From the NCBI GenBank assembly GCA_020796225.1, contig CM036761.1:32066928-32130927 (forward strand): DNA of 64,000 bases, in the 5' to 3' direction. The notes under the pieces were generated by a model, which saw nothing but the letters and a program-made list of their open reading frames with translations, had not been told where the DNA came from and searched no databases. The translations under genes were made by a program, and so were the position numbers. This document shows, in pieces, positions 21,239-31,909 of the stretch; within the stretch, counting starts at the first letter, position 1; each line of letters starts with the position of its first letter. This DNA is from Arion vulgaris. Lineage: Eukaryota > Mollusca > Gastropoda > Stylommatophora > Arionidae.

Positions 21239-21783
21239 TTTAAAAAAAAGAAGACACTAATAAGTCACGTCTTTCTGAATTTATTTGACAATATATTATC
21301 CTTTATTTTTAGTTGCATTGTAGAAATATAAAATATATAATATTTGTTATAACTAAAACAGATACACAAAACAATCAACGTGAAAAAACTACCATGTAAA
21401 TCAATATGACAAAATATCATGAGGCTTAAAGTCACGACTTTACAATCAGAAAACAAAGAAATGACTGTGCATTTCGGGAAACTAAATTATCAAACAGCAG
21501 GGGTCAGTTTGTTTTCTAAAATCAGCCTTTGCTATTTTAGCACCACGAATCGTGACGTCACTGCGGGGGTGAAATATGTGGCGACCTGAGATATGTTTAC
21601 CTCATTCCCGGCATCCTTAAGAGTATCAAGTAGCAGTCAGTGCCAGGCCTGATCGTAAGACGGCATTATTGATCAGTATTACAATAATGCGCTTATCTGT
21701 TGTAAGAATAACGTTATAATTATTTGATGTGACATTTATTAGCATTAGTAAAATGTATTAATCCATACAGAGACAGAATATGT
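21239..21783. other. no gene seen
   Basis: No supported feature. Confidence 0.4.
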
Positions 21784-22032
21784 TCTTCTTCTTCTTTGAT
21801 GCTTCATACCGACCACTTCTTAAGCCTTTTTTTGTGAGTTGTATGTGATCTGATTCTAAAAGCGATTGTACGTTCTGCTCCTAGTTATGCACCTACAAGT
21901 AGATCAGCACTTCAATTTCTGCGACATGTTTTATTTACTAGGGTAGCTTTCCTAGTCCCCTACATCAGTCGCCTCTTACGACATGCCTTGTAGGTCGCAG
22001 TGTTACTATTTTGTGCTCCCCTTGATGGCACA
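21784..22032 (-). mobile_element. SINE-A
   Basis: Begins (plus strand) ttcttcttcttctttgatgc, the reversed tail, and runs to cagtcgcctcttacgacatg, ccttgtaggtcgcagtgtta and tgctccccttg. Full-length. It lies head to tail with SINE-C at 22062. Confidence 0.88.
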
Positions 22033-22061
22033 GACAACAGTATATATAAGTATAAATACGA

Positions 22062-22291
22062 ATGATTGACTTCATTGTACCAGGTTTTACCCCCATAGCT
22101 TGGTCCCTCTCTGCAGAAATAGCTCGCTTCCAAGCCAAGAGCATTGCACCAAGCATGAACTCCGTAGCTCCATCAACAATCATAGGGTCTCTGAAAAAAT
22201 GCACTCGTGAACAGAACAGTGCGGCCGGATTCGAACCCACGACATTCGACTCGCAAGACAAGGGTTTAACCACTTAGTCACAGAGGCTCTA
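22062..22291 (-). mobile_element. SINE-C, best-preserved tRNA head
   Basis: Complete copy. On the minus strand the head reads A-box tgactaagtggttaaa and B-box gggttcgaatcc, then the body through gtgcaatgctcttgg to the end ..caatgaagtcaatca. It could be mis-called as a tRNA pseudogene. No CCA end or foldable anticodon arm was verified. Confidence 0.85.
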
Positions 22292-22295
22292 TATA

Positions 22296-22530
22296 TAAAT
22301 ATATATATATATACAGGGAGCCGCAGAATCGTAATTTTTAGTGAACTCGCTTCATAGGTTAGTGGCCCGTGTTCAATTCTATAGTGGGAGTGGAACTTGT
22401 TTTCGACTGTAACGGTTCCCAGGTCAACCCATCTTCACTTGGGTACCAGAAAAAGCACTGGGAAGTAAAGGTCCATCTCGTGTAGACTGACAATGAAAAA
22501 TACGGGCCTAACACCGTATTATCCTATATA
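22296..22530 (+). mobile_element. (TA)n and SINE-F
   Basis: After a short TA tract, tttagtgaactcgcttcat, ggttcccaggtcaacccatc, cttgggtaccag and ccgtattatcc follow the order seen at 263-428 and, reversed, at 49775-50012. Confidence 0.75.
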
Positions 22531-22897
22531 CGACGAGGTATAGATATCAATAGAACGGGATAGTGGTTAATAACTAGTTTCAGAAAACTAGTATCTTCGA
22601 GCAGGTAGAACTTGCTAACCTTGGATAATCCATAGATAATCTTTAATCCGTAGATAATCTAGCCGAAGATTTGCTCTGATTTCAAACAACCGTCGCATTG
22701 CGGCTTTATCTATCCATGGCAAAGAATATGAGACATACCAAGAAATAACATATGGAATAGATGTACATAAAGCAAAATGGCAATGCATTTAATGATATTA
22801 CGGATACCTTAGCGACTTGCTGTCATCGGGCTGTATACACGTTACCATTATTTCGAATGTGTCACCTGCGCGAGAGAATATGAACTGCTGCATGGCC
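22531..22897. other. no gene seen
   Basis: Contains a short internal repeat (atccatagataatc / tccgtagataatct near 22630-22660) and nothing else recognisable. Confidence 0.4.
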
Positions 22898-23230
22898 AAT
22901 TCCATCATCAAATAGCTTGTACCGAGCATAACTTTGCCACCACAACAGTCCTTCGGAATATTCTCTCTCGCATAGGCCAGATGTATGTACCACCTATGCA
23001 GCCGTCATGTTCAAAACATCACTTACATCACGAATCCATCTTTTCAGTTGTCTTCCTCTTCTCCTCTTTGTGGGTATGCTTCAGTCCATGATGGTCTTCT
23101 CCAGCCCGTCGTGGCTTTTTATATGTCCAAAATACCTCAATTACCTCTTTCTTATTTGTAGCAAGATCCAGGGTTCTCAGATTGTTAGTTCCTTCTGGAT
23201 ATATCTATTTGTATGACCAACATCGATTAT
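22898..23230 (-). mobile_element. LINE-H 3-prime end
   Basis: On the plus strand: catcatcaaatagcttgtac, cttcggaatattctctctcg, cataggccag, tcttttcagttgtcttcctc, ttttatatgtccaaaatacc. Read on the minus strand this corresponds to a LINE C-terminus (arginine-rich RGR-type block, then the terminal coding segment) with a (TGATGA)-type tail. Related copies: 14598, 20119-20420, 44122; a cognate family is at 40805. Confidence 0.7.
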
Positions 23231-23349
23231 CACAATGTTCAAATTATATCCTTGGAGAATACAGACCAGCTTAGTCTTACGGGATCAAGACAACAATAGA
23301 TACTGCAGTTACTGGTTATGTCATATGCTCATAGGCTCATGGGAACAAA

Positions 23350-23545
23350 AACGTCAAAATAGAAAAGCAGTAAAACTCCCCACAAGTGCAAGTATACCTT
23401 GCCCACACTGTACAAGAACATTTCAAGCCCGTTTCGGGCTTACTAATCATCTACGCACACACATACAAACATAACGCAACTACATTCCCTTGGATGAAAA
23501 CTTGTGTGATCAGCATGACCCGTGATGGACGAGCATCAATCATGC
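23350..23545 (+). pseudogene. LINE C-terminus with C2H2 finger
   Basis: The open frame ends CPHCTRTFQARFGLTNHLRTH, a complete C2H2 spacing (C-x2-C-x12-H-x3-H) within roughly 79 codons (23235-23474). A second copy at 42664-42852 encodes LHCTRTFQVRIGLTSHLRTH. Both are followed by acccgtgatggacgagcatc. Such C-terminal fingers with FxxRxGLxxHxRTH are known at the end of some LINE proteins, so I read both as LINE 3-prime ends rather than a host zinc-finger gene. Confidence 0.7.
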
Positions 23546-24004
23546 TTATAGGTATTCCATTTGGCGGTGAGATAAATCATATGACCGCTATCGACCTTCT
23601 CAAACTGGGCAGACCCCAGTCAGTAAAGTGTGATTCCGTTACAATTCATCTAACTTATTGTGTGCATGTAGCTTAGGACAAAAAAACCCGAAAAGCTAAC
23701 TGTAAATTATGCATCCGACAACAAGCAAAAATAGAAAAAGCAGCATTTATAATAAGATAATAGAACATGCGAACCGTGACAACTGTCCTGACGGGTGGCC
23801 TCCAGTCAATAAACCAAACACAAAAGACTAATAAATAACGAGAAACTCCACGTCTGTATTATAAATGCATAACTGTTGGTGTTCTAAGAAGATAAAGAAG
23901 ACATCTGTTTACATTGGCACCCTTCACAAGATGCACCAACCCTAGTTTGGTTCCCCTTGACAACAGAACAATACTACTTCCATTTACCAATATCATCCTA
24001 AATT
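23546..24004. other. no gene seen
   Basis: No supported feature. Confidence 0.4.
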
Positions 24005-24455
24005 TAGGGATCTCTGTGGCGTAGATGTTAGTGTTCGCCTCTCGTGCTAAAGATACTCGGTTCTTTCCCTTGTAGAGCCATCGTGTCCTTTATTCCATAC
24101 ATCCCTGATCTCAGTGTAGGTGAGATTGAGTTCCTAGTCCTATTGAAGACGGACAATAAAACGCAGATCCCGTGTTCGATTTGTGCACGTTAAAGAACCG
24201 TGGCAGTTCAAAATCAAAAATAGTGGGCTGGAAAGCTACTGCCCGTGCAACATTCAATAGAAAATATTAAATATTAAAAGAATAAAATTACTAAAAGAAA
24301 AAAGATATTCACCATCTTCAAAATGACATCGAGACCCTCGGCGGTGCTACAGACTGCGCTCTCTAGCTGAGATCTTCATGTGTAAGAAAGAGATGATAGC
24401 ACACATGGTTACTGATCGAAATGAAATGATGATAGTCCTATCAATCAATCAGTCC
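24005..24455 (+). mobile_element. SINE-D, full-length
   Basis: Head ctctgtggcgtagatgttag (A-box-like region), then ctgatctcagtgtaggtgag, then the conserved core gcacgttaaagaaccgtggc / agttcaaaatcaaaaatag. The 3-prime part is tcggcggtgctacagactgc, gtgtaagaaagagatgatag and a (CAAT)n tail. Related: 10984 (head), 26960 (-), 30270, 35672/40031, 48800, 51212. Confidence 0.85.
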
Positions 24456-24852
24456 TGACTAGATATCGACACATAATAATTTTTGTGTAAAGTCAAGATG
24501 TAGCAAAAAAAAACATCTAACCGATTTAGTAAGATAGTTACTGAAATCAATATCATTTCAGTCGGACGGCACGAATAAGTGATCATTCTCTCTCATCAGA
24601 TTTGCATGCTGATAGTCCATGTTGCCTCGCTTTAAATAGAATCAAACCATTTTAATATAGAAATACACGCAACGAACATAAACAACCATTCGATTGCCAG
24701 AAGCATAAATTGTTGCCAAAAATAAGCAAGCTTTAAATTAGATTAAGAAAACAAGGAATGGAAAATAGTGTAATCGATATTTTATAGAATGATTTAAGAT
24801 CGATAGTCTAACTAACCGGTCAAATACATCAAGAAAATCACGGAAGATATTT
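24456..24852. other. no gene seen
   Basis: No supported feature. Confidence 0.4.
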
Positions 24853-25095
24853 ATCTTCCAACGCTCCATATCAACCACTTGTTAAACACTCTTTGTGATT
24901 TGTATGTGATCAAAGAAAGATTGTACTGTGTGCCAGATATGCGCCTATAAGTAGGTCAGCACATCCGAATTCTGCCACGCTATTTATTTACTAGGGTAGA
25001 TTTCCTAGGCCGTACCTCAGTCACCTCTTACAACATGCCTTTAAGTCGCATTGTTACTATTCATTGCTCCCCTTGCGAGTCTCGCCAATACACAG
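24853..25095 (-). mobile_element. SINE-A
   Basis: Plus strand: caacgctccatatcaaccac, cactctttgtgatttgtatg, ttactagggtaga, cagtcacctcttacaacatg, tgctccccttgcgag. The GAA tail is nearly lost. Confidence 0.82.
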
Positions 25096-25127
25096 ACACA
25101 CGGAAGATGATAATACTTATTAAAGTA

Positions 25128-25350
25128 AAGGGTCCGCCTGAACAGCGTGTTCGTAGCGCGTTGGACGACGGTGTAACAAGCCCTCTGTGAGTGTGGGTTC
25201 AATTCATCGGGCTGGCAGAAGAAACCACAAGTTCTCTAGATTTACGGTGTTCGTGGCACCGAACCGAAGGGTTACGATGTCCATGGCACTGTGCCGAATA
25301 GCTCAAAGCTCAAGTGCTTCTGGATCGAAAAATAAAAAAAAATATATAAA
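25128..25350 (+). mobile_element. SINE-E
   Basis: Head: gcgtgttcgtagcgcgttgg, then B-box-like gggttcaattc. Body: agatttacggtgttcgtggc, gaagggttacgatgtccatg, caagtgcttctggatcg, ending in A-rich sequence. Reverse copies at 47415-47610 and 61985-62190. Confidence 0.85.
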
Positions 25351-25351
25351 T

Positions 25352-26475
25352 ATGGGACATTTACAGTCACCACTAGTGATAAATTTTATAGACTTTCAGA
25401 AAGCATTTGATAGTCTTCATCGTTCTACTCTCTGGGAGATTCTTAAGACCTACGGCTTCCAGGAAAAGTACATCAATATTATAAAGCCTTCTATTCTGAA
25501 GCATCCTGCTGTGTAAGAACAGATGCAGGAAACTCAGACTGGTTCAGTCAATTCAGATGTGAAGCAGGGCTGCGTGATGTCACCTATGCTTTTTGGGATA
25601 GCTAGAGACTGGATCATGCGCAAATGCACCCAAGATGATCAACTAGGCATCAAATGGCTTAATAACAGCAGACTATTTTATCTTCACTTTGCCGATGACG
25701 TGGCCATATTGAATTCAACCACACAAGCAACCCACAAACTAACGAGCAATCTTTGCACACTTGCAGAACAGGTTGGTCTCCAGATTAATTCTGCCAAGAC
25801 CAAAATTATGGACCTCACAAACTCGACAGACAACATCGTAATAAATGGCCAAACACTGAAGAAAGTTGAACATTTTACAAATTTGGGTAGTAAAGTGTCA
25901 AACAACGGAGACACGATGAAAGAAATAAACTCGATTGCTATAGCAGCTAGTGCCTTCACTAAATTAACGAATATCTGGCAATCTCAAGACCTTAGTATAT
26001 GCACAAAAAGTTAAATTATTTAGGTCATGTGTATTCTGTACTGACCTACAGGTTGTGAAAGTTGGAAATCAACAAAGAAAATTGATAAGAAACTAGACAG
26101 CTTTCAGAATAAATGTCTACGAAAATTATTAAAAGTAAAATGGAGTGATTTCGTTTCTAACAACACAGTGAGAGATAGAACACACCAACAACTCGTATCA
26201 AATATTATAAGGAAACGAAGGTGGAAATATTTAGGTCATGTTCTTAGATCAGACGAACAGAGACTAAATCTACAAGTCCTTATGTGGTCACCAGTTGGGA
26301 AAAGAAAACGGGGAAGACCAAAGACCACTCTTCGAAGAACCATCCAACAAGAAAGTAAACTATTGGGATGTAAAACCATACAAGATCTCCAACTGCTAGC
26401 AAAGAACCGTATCACATGGAGATCTAAAACCTCTGTCCTATGTGCCGCCTTTGGCTCGAAAGGAATAAACTAACT
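25352..26475 (+). pseudogene. LINE RT remnant with intact FADD box
   Basis: 5-prime-truncated. Pieces in order: INFIDFQKAFDSLHRSTLWE (25376-25435, RT motif A), a stop at ~25516, then a 163-codon frame 25523-26014 with GSVNSDVKQGCVMSPMLFGI (motif B) and LHFADDVAILNSTTQ (catalytic FADD, motif C), LEQVGLQINSAKTKIM-type motif D, and VEHFTNLGSKVS (motif E). After a frameshift comes KCLRKLLKVKWSDFVSNN, then a 101-codon frame 26168-26473 with RDRTHQQLVSNIIRKRRWKYL, GKRKRGRPKTTLRR and CAAFGSKGIN before the stop. Missing endonuclease. A tiny copy of its 3-prime end is at 26680-26785. Confidence 0.88.
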
Positions 26476-26679
26476 AACTATTATACGGTTGCTATTTTTA
26501 TTTTTTCAGACATCTGTTGAACGATTTCTTAATAAAACAATCGACAGTCAAATGTGTGCTCAGTTTTATCCAGCAAGAACAAGCTGACCAGTTCCAGCCC
26601 ATATTATTTCCTTTGTGTGTCAAGTTCTAGTCGTGAAACGATTGATTACACATTTGTTTTCTTCAAATTTCATTAACGT

Positions 26680-26785
26680 AAAACGCCATACACGATCTCC
26701 ATTATAACAACGAACCGCATCACTTGGAGCTCTAAAACCTCTGCCCTATGTGTTGCATTTGGTACGAAAGGAACTAACTAATTAA
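26680..26785 (+). mobile_element. LINE 3-prime tail, second copy
   Basis: ccatacacgatctccatta, aaccgcatcacttggagctc, taaaacctctgccctatgtg, cgaaaggaactaact match 26375-26475. This is a 5-prime-truncated copy of about 100 bp. Confidence 0.8.
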
Positions 26786-26787
26786 AA

Positions 26788-26958
26788 CGCACATGTGGTT
26801 CCGGTGCCCGATAGGGAAGCAAAGAATAATACCACTGCGATCTACAAGGCATATCGTAAGATGCGACTGAGGTAGATGCCTAGGGAAGCTACCCTAGTAA
26901 ATAAAAATCCTCGCTGAAGTCGGATGTGCTGACCTACGTGTAGACGCATAACTAGCAC
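26788..26958 (+). mobile_element. SINE-A, 3-prime truncated
   Basis: catgtggttccggtgcccg, aggcatatcgtaagatgcga, agctaccctagtaaataaaa, gacgcataactagcac, then an abrupt switch to SINE-D sequence in the opposite orientation. Confidence 0.8.
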
Positions 26959-27175
26959 TGTCTACTGTCAGTGATTCTTTTACGTGCTCGAATTGAACAC
27001 GGGACCTATGTTTTATCGTCCTTCTCCGATCGAATAGGAACCGATCTCACCTACACTAAGATAAGGGAACTCTTGAAAATATCCTGATAGCTCCACGAGG
27101 AAGCGAGCGAATACTGTGAAACGAGAGGAAAGCACATAATCCCTACGCCACAAAGCCCACAGAAGAGATATAAAC
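26959..27175 (-). mobile_element. SINE-D, 5-prime half
   Basis: Plus strand: cagtgattcttttacgtgct (reverse of the core agcacgt-aaagaa-c), gttttatcgtccttctccga, cctacgccacaaagcccaca (reverse of the tRNA-like head). Confidence 0.7.
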
Positions 27176-27779
27176 TAAAAATGACTTACTGAGATAATGA
27201 AGAAAGACAATAGGAAAGTGAACTTGCTACACCTTCTAGTAATGTATATGTCTAATCCCGTAAGATTGTTAACACGTCACACCCATGTAACATCAGACCG
27301 TATTGGATTACCGGTTACATGTCAACCATAGAATGATTCTGGTATCCAGGAACTTCAATTTGTTCAGATTGATTAACCAGCTATGTCCTAACTTTATACC
27401 AGGCACCAGAAATGTCAGATTCATCAATTTCTAAGTGTGAAGCTTAACGCGTGGGCAACTAGCTCTAACATGTAATTGATTTTTAATGTTTAAAACATTT
27501 TGTAAACTAGACGTGTCAATTTGATGATCATTTTGACTTGCGTAATTCCACCGTGTACGGTGTTAGTCTCTGCCACTCAAAGTTTACCTTACCACTCTAG
27601 AACAATTATTCATAACATCAGTTTCAAGACTTCCTTCTCTAATTATTTGTTTACTTTGGGGAGTAGAGTGGGAGATGTTGATAAGAAACATGTTTCTCTG
27701 TCGAGTAGTTAGTAATTGACAAGTGAAGTAATAAATAAATACTTCTTTAAAAAAGCAGGAAAACGAAACTGCTAAATTT
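27176..27779. other. no gene seen
   Basis: No supported feature. Confidence 0.4.
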
Positions 27780-28330
27780 TAATGGCATCAACAGCAGGTG
27801 CAGTGTCGGTTGGCGTAGGCGATTATTAATCTCAACAAATACATGTCTCTGGTGTTTGCTATCATCTCAGATGTTGACGTTCTTTCGTGCCATGAAGTCA
27901 GGATACGTTTCTCTCTCTTTCTTTCTCTGTCTCATCTACCCTCGATTTTACCGGTTGTTACAATGTGTTCTAAACCTCCCCTCCTTATCGCACGTTCGAA
28001 AAATGATGTATGTTTCTTTCTTATATTGATGATAAGATGTCTTTGTGACTTGACCTCATTCAACACCTCAACATTAGTCATGTTAGCAGTCCATGGGATT
28101 CCCATCATTCTTCTGTAAAACCACATCTCTGTGATCCTTAGAAACTTTTCGATCCGTTTGTTTATTGTCCATGACTTGCATCCGTATGTCAGTATTGGTT
28201 CTATTTAGCACTGTAGAACTCTCATTCTGATCTCAATTGACAATGACTTGTTGCGTATGATGTGTCTCATTTTCTGAAACGATGCTTTTGCCTGCCATAT
28301 TCTGCTCTTTATTTCTCATCTGCATCTGAT
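27780..28330 (-). pseudogene. LINE-K C-terminal remnant
   Basis: Minus strand encodes MWFYRRMMGIPWTANMTNVE, then VLNEVKSQRHLIINIRKKH, FFERAIRRGGLEHIVTTGK and IEGR, with upstream RT-thumb residues interrupted by stops. After the ORF, caacatctgagatgatagca and a ggcgtaggcgat region lead to the 3-prime end. Same family: 50805-51141 and 50056-50120. Confidence 0.75.
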
Positions 28331-28379
28331 ATTACCAGAACTCCGACGTATAAATATGCAACGTAGACTCCACTAAATA

Positions 28380-28600
28380 AGATTATTAAGCAAAGTATTC
28401 ACAAGATATGAATCACAAAGCAGGCTTTAAAGTGGGAGGCAAAGGATTCAATAAAGTATGGGTCACCAAAGAAAACCCTGAAAATAACTATACTGAGAGA
28501 GGCCAGAAATATTGGACTCATTTTCATAGAAGGACTGAACTAGTAGCTCAGGATAGAGCGATATGGAGAAATTACTTGCATGTCATTTTTAACTTATATC
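28380..28600 (+). mobile_element. LINE-W 3-prime end
   Basis: atcacaaagcaggctttaaa, gtgggaggcaaaggattcaa, actgagagaggccagaaata, gctcaggatagagcgatatg match 16930-17130. It ends at about 28600, where a different LINE piece begins. Confidence 0.75.
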
Positions 28601-28840
28601 AATAACATGTGCCCCTGTGGCTTGGCCAGTATGACAACAGAACATATCCTACAGAACTGCCTTCAGTATACAGACCTGAGAAGAAAGAGGTGGCGCACTT
28701 ATACCAGCGTCCAAGACAAACTGTATGGCGTGGCTGATAATCTGAGGCAGACGGCGGCCGTTATTAGAGAATCCGAAAAACCCAATCTAGTGATAACGCA
28801 GAAAAAGAATATCAATACGATAAGAATAAAATAATAATAT
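28601..28840 (+). pseudogene. RNase H-type LINE C-terminus, zinc knuckle
   Basis: Encodes MCPCGLASMTTEHILQNC, a Cys-x-Cys-x8-His-x4-Cys knuckle, followed by LRRKRWRTYTSVQDKLYG, VADNLRQTAAVIRES and a stop. The LINE at 51597-54061 has the same terminal knuckle (CQCQ..TPEHILQDC) downstream of its RNase H domain. The tail is (AATAAT)-rich. Confidence 0.8.
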
Positions 28841-28974
28841 AATAAAGAGAAAAACCAACATCTAACATTAAGATAATTCGATAACACTGACTCAAACATT
28901 GAACGTTCTGATTCATAAATATAGAAAGACAACATGCCCCTCTGCACTAATGAGAATACTTTTTCCAAAATTAC

Positions 28975-29610
28975 ATGTCGACCACTAGTTAACCACTCTT
29001 TGTGATTTGTATGTGACCTGAACCTGAGAGCGATTGTAAGTTGTCCAAGTTATGCGCATATAAGTAGGCCAGCACATCCGATTTCTGCGATGCGTTTTAT
29101 TTTTAGGGTAGCTTCCTAGGCTCTTCGTCAGTCGTCTCTTACGAGATGACTTGTAGGTCGCAGTAGTACTATTCTTTGTTCCCATTGTGGGACCGGTACC
29201 ACACGGACGGGGCCAGTACATATAATGCTTTTTATTTAATAGGTAGCTTCTAGGCCTTCGTCAGTCGTCTCTTACGAGATGACTTGTAGGTCGCAGTAGT
29301 ACTATTCTTTGTTCCCATTGTGGGACCGGTACCACACGGACGGGGCCAGTACATATAATGCTTTTATTTAATAGGTAGCTTCTAGGCCCTTCGTCAGTCG
29401 TCTCTTACGAGATGACTTGTAGGTCGCAGTAGTACTATTCTTTGTTCCCATTGCGGGCCCGGTACCACACGGACGGGGCCAGTACATCTAATGCTTTTAT
29501 TTAATAGGTAGCTTTCCTAGACCTCTACCCCAGTCACCTCTTACGACATGCCTTGTATGTCGCAGTGTTACTATTCTTTGCTTCCCTTGCAAGTCCGGTA
29601 ACACACAGGC
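28975..29610 (-). repeat. SINE-A with a 133-bp tandem array
   Basis: A reversed SINE-A (28975-29215: cgaccactagttaaccactc to cacacggacggggccagtac) runs into further copies of its 5-prime half. The unit from ttttattt-ta to ccagtacat repeats with period exactly 133 bp (agtacat at 29215, 29348, 29481). The last block (29482-29610) switches to a slightly different SINE-A 5-prime end with ccccagtcacctcttacgac. Confidence 0.9.
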
Positions 29611-29681
29611 ATATCGAGAATCTATTAATGAAGGTATGTTGTAAATCATTGTCAAATCCAAATCAGATTTATACTTACAAA

Positions 29682-29845
29682 CAGTGACGGCTCGTGATCG
29701 CTTTTGTTGGTGGGGCCATACACAAATTTTCGGGAAAGTCATGGCTTTGGGTTAGGTTATATTTTAATTTATTAAATAATAAAGACGCGTTACACATTAT
29801 TTTTGGTGGGCCCTGCCCTTCTGGCCCTTAATGACGAGCCGCCTG
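29682..29845. mobile_element. hAT-type MITE, family CAGTGGCGGCTCG
   Basis: Starts cagtgacggctcgtgatcg and ends gacgagccgcctg (two bases lost from the terminal repeat). Flanks cttacaaa and cttaaaac match at 6 of 8 bases. Same internal sequence as 443-607. Confidence 0.85.
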
Positions 29846-30269
29846 CTTAAAACCAAGGAGAATATAACAAATAATAGAACTCTATGATATTTTCTTTTTT
29901 CAGTGTAATAATATTGTTTTACCTCACATCATGAGAAAATAAAAAGATGTATGGAAGGAACATGTTAAGCACCTCACATAAATTGTGTTCTTTACTCTGA
30001 CTCTAATTTTATGTTGTCTTTTAAGTTGTAAGTGTATGAAGTATCTGTCACTTCACATTTATATATCCTAGTGTGCAGTAGTTGTGAGGGTCAATTCCTT
30101 TTCTCACGTTTGTAATTTTGAGTGTGTGACTGAACCCACAACCCACTTGTGTTTGACTCGGTAACAGAATACTTATTTTATTACACTAATCAGTTCCACG
30201 TTCTCTACATTCTTTGTTATTTCTGTACTCAATCTTTTACTTGGACAAACTGTTTCAGTATATTTTGTG
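29846..30269. other. no gene seen
   Basis: A weak match (gagggtcaattccttttctc) to 63020-63050 hints at another old repeat. Nothing else is recognised. Confidence 0.35.
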
Positions 30270-30757
30270 TATCGGTGTCTGTGACGTAGAGGCTAGGTGC
30301 TTGTCTTTCGTGCCAAAGGTACCAGGTTTGCTCCCTCGTAGAGGCATCTGGATATTTCTCCAGAGCTCCTTGATCTCAGTATAGATCTCAGATCGAGTTC
30401 CTAGTATTAACAGAGATGGACGATGAAACTATGGTTCCAGTGTTCAATTTGAGCACGTAAAAGAACCATTGGCAGTTCAAAATCAAGAAGAGCAGGCTGG
30501 GAGGCTGCTGCTGAGCAAAATTCATTAGAAAAGATTAAAAACAAAACTCCTATATACTGATCTTTGCAAACTCAGTCAAGCTGTCAAACTCCTGATTTGT
30601 GCCATCTTCAAAATTACATCGGCAACCCTCGCCGGTGCTACAGAGTTAGTGCAAGGCAGCTGAGATCGTCTTATGTAAGAAAACGATCGGAGCACAAAAG
30701 GTTACTCACCGAAGTGCAATTATGATGGTCCAATAAATCAATCAATCAAGCAATCAA
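30270..30757 (+). mobile_element. SINE-D, full-length
   Basis: Head ctgtgacgtagaggctagg..ccaaaggtaccaggtttgct, core gagcacgtaaaagaaccatt / ggcagttcaaaatcaagaag, then gcaaaattcattagaaaag, accctcgccggtgctacaga, atcggagcacaaaaggttac and a (CAAT)n tail. Carries an extra ~60 bp near 30545-30600 compared with other copies. Confidence 0.85.
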
Positions 30758-31190
30758 ATCAGTATGTCTATGAGAGTAGCATCACCATTTTAATAACTTC
30801 AACAAGAGTAGAACTATCCCAGAAAAACAGAAAGACATCGAGATCAGAGTTAAACAATCACAAACTAAAAATATCTAAAACATAACATGTTATTGTCTTT
30901 ATATAAGAGAGGTGAAATAAATGTAGCATTAAATAAACACAAACTTGAAACAAAACAAAACAAATCGAATACAATTAGGCAGGTGTACAGTCTATAAATA
31001 AAGCATCGAATAATACACCCAAGCTAAAGTAAGAGTCCAGAAGAGAACGACTATATATAATGCAGATTTACAAACAGAACATTACAGTTTCTTGCAAAAA
31101 GAATGGGAGGATGTCTGGTTCTTAAAATACAAGAAACAGTCTGGTTTTAGAAAGAAAAAAATGAGACTGCTGTATATAACAATTCTTACC
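30758..31190. other. no gene seen
   Basis: No supported feature. Confidence 0.4.
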
Positions 31191-31242
31191 CAGTGGCGGC
31201 TCGTGATCATTTTTGTTGGTGGGGCCAGACACAAATTTTAGG
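31191..31242. mobile_element. broken hAT-type MITE (one end only)
   Basis: cagtggcggctcgtgatcat then ttgttggtggggccagacac is the left end of the MITE family at 443-607. It stops after about 52 bp. Confidence 0.8.
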
Positions 31243-31271
31243 AAAAAAACAAATGAAAGACTGTTATTTAT

Positions 31272-31433
31272 CTTTGGCTGAAATCGGATGCATGTGTCCT
31301 AAACGTGTAGAAGTCTTATACGTTTAGGGGCCTACCAAACCAATGTGCAACGTATACACGTTCTTGGCAAAGATCAAACATATCACAAAGAGTGATTAAA
31401 ATTGATCGTAAAGAACGAAAGCAAAGAAGAAGA
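31272..31433 (+). mobile_element. SINE-B, 5-prime truncated
   Basis: ggctgaaatcggatgcatgt, cctaaacgtgtagaagtc, caatgtgcaacgtatacacg, atcacaaagagtgattaaaa, gaaagcaaagaagaagaa. Flanked by agactgttatttat and agactgctatttat, a 13/14 duplication. Confidence 0.85.
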
Positions 31434-31909
31434 AGACTGCTATTTATAAATTGTCTTTCCTATTTGATATTTGTTATCAGAATGCCAGCTGTTGATTTTG
31501 TTTACGTTTACTACCTTGTTATAAATCTATTTTCATCCACACTTTTTATTTTGGGTCTATTCTTGACAACATTTGATATGATTAAATGGTTTTGCTTGTT
31601 CTAGTGTATCCTGCAGTTGATATCTTAATCAACTCATTATTTCTATTGATTTTTGTCCTCTAAATTTACGTTAGAAAAAGTGTAATTGTAAATAATTTCG
31701 TATTGATCTCAATGAAGAAGTTATGATCAAACGAATATAACGAGTTATGTTTCTGCTGCATTGATTATGATATGACTGAAACAACAAATTATTTCTAATT
31801 TTGGTGTAGAAAAAACAAGCCTTATTTTACTTTTCTGTGTATATACCAGTCATTATGCAATTATTTAATTCTGACATATTGTGTTTGTTTCTTTCTCTTG
31901 TATGGGGAT
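31434..31909. other. no gene seen
   Basis: AT-rich, with no supported feature. Confidence 0.4.

Noticed and set aside
23235..23474. C2H2 zinc-finger protein gene
   Set aside because: Only one finger, and the same finger with the same downstream sequence recurs at 42664-42852. A repeated LINE C-terminus explains it better.
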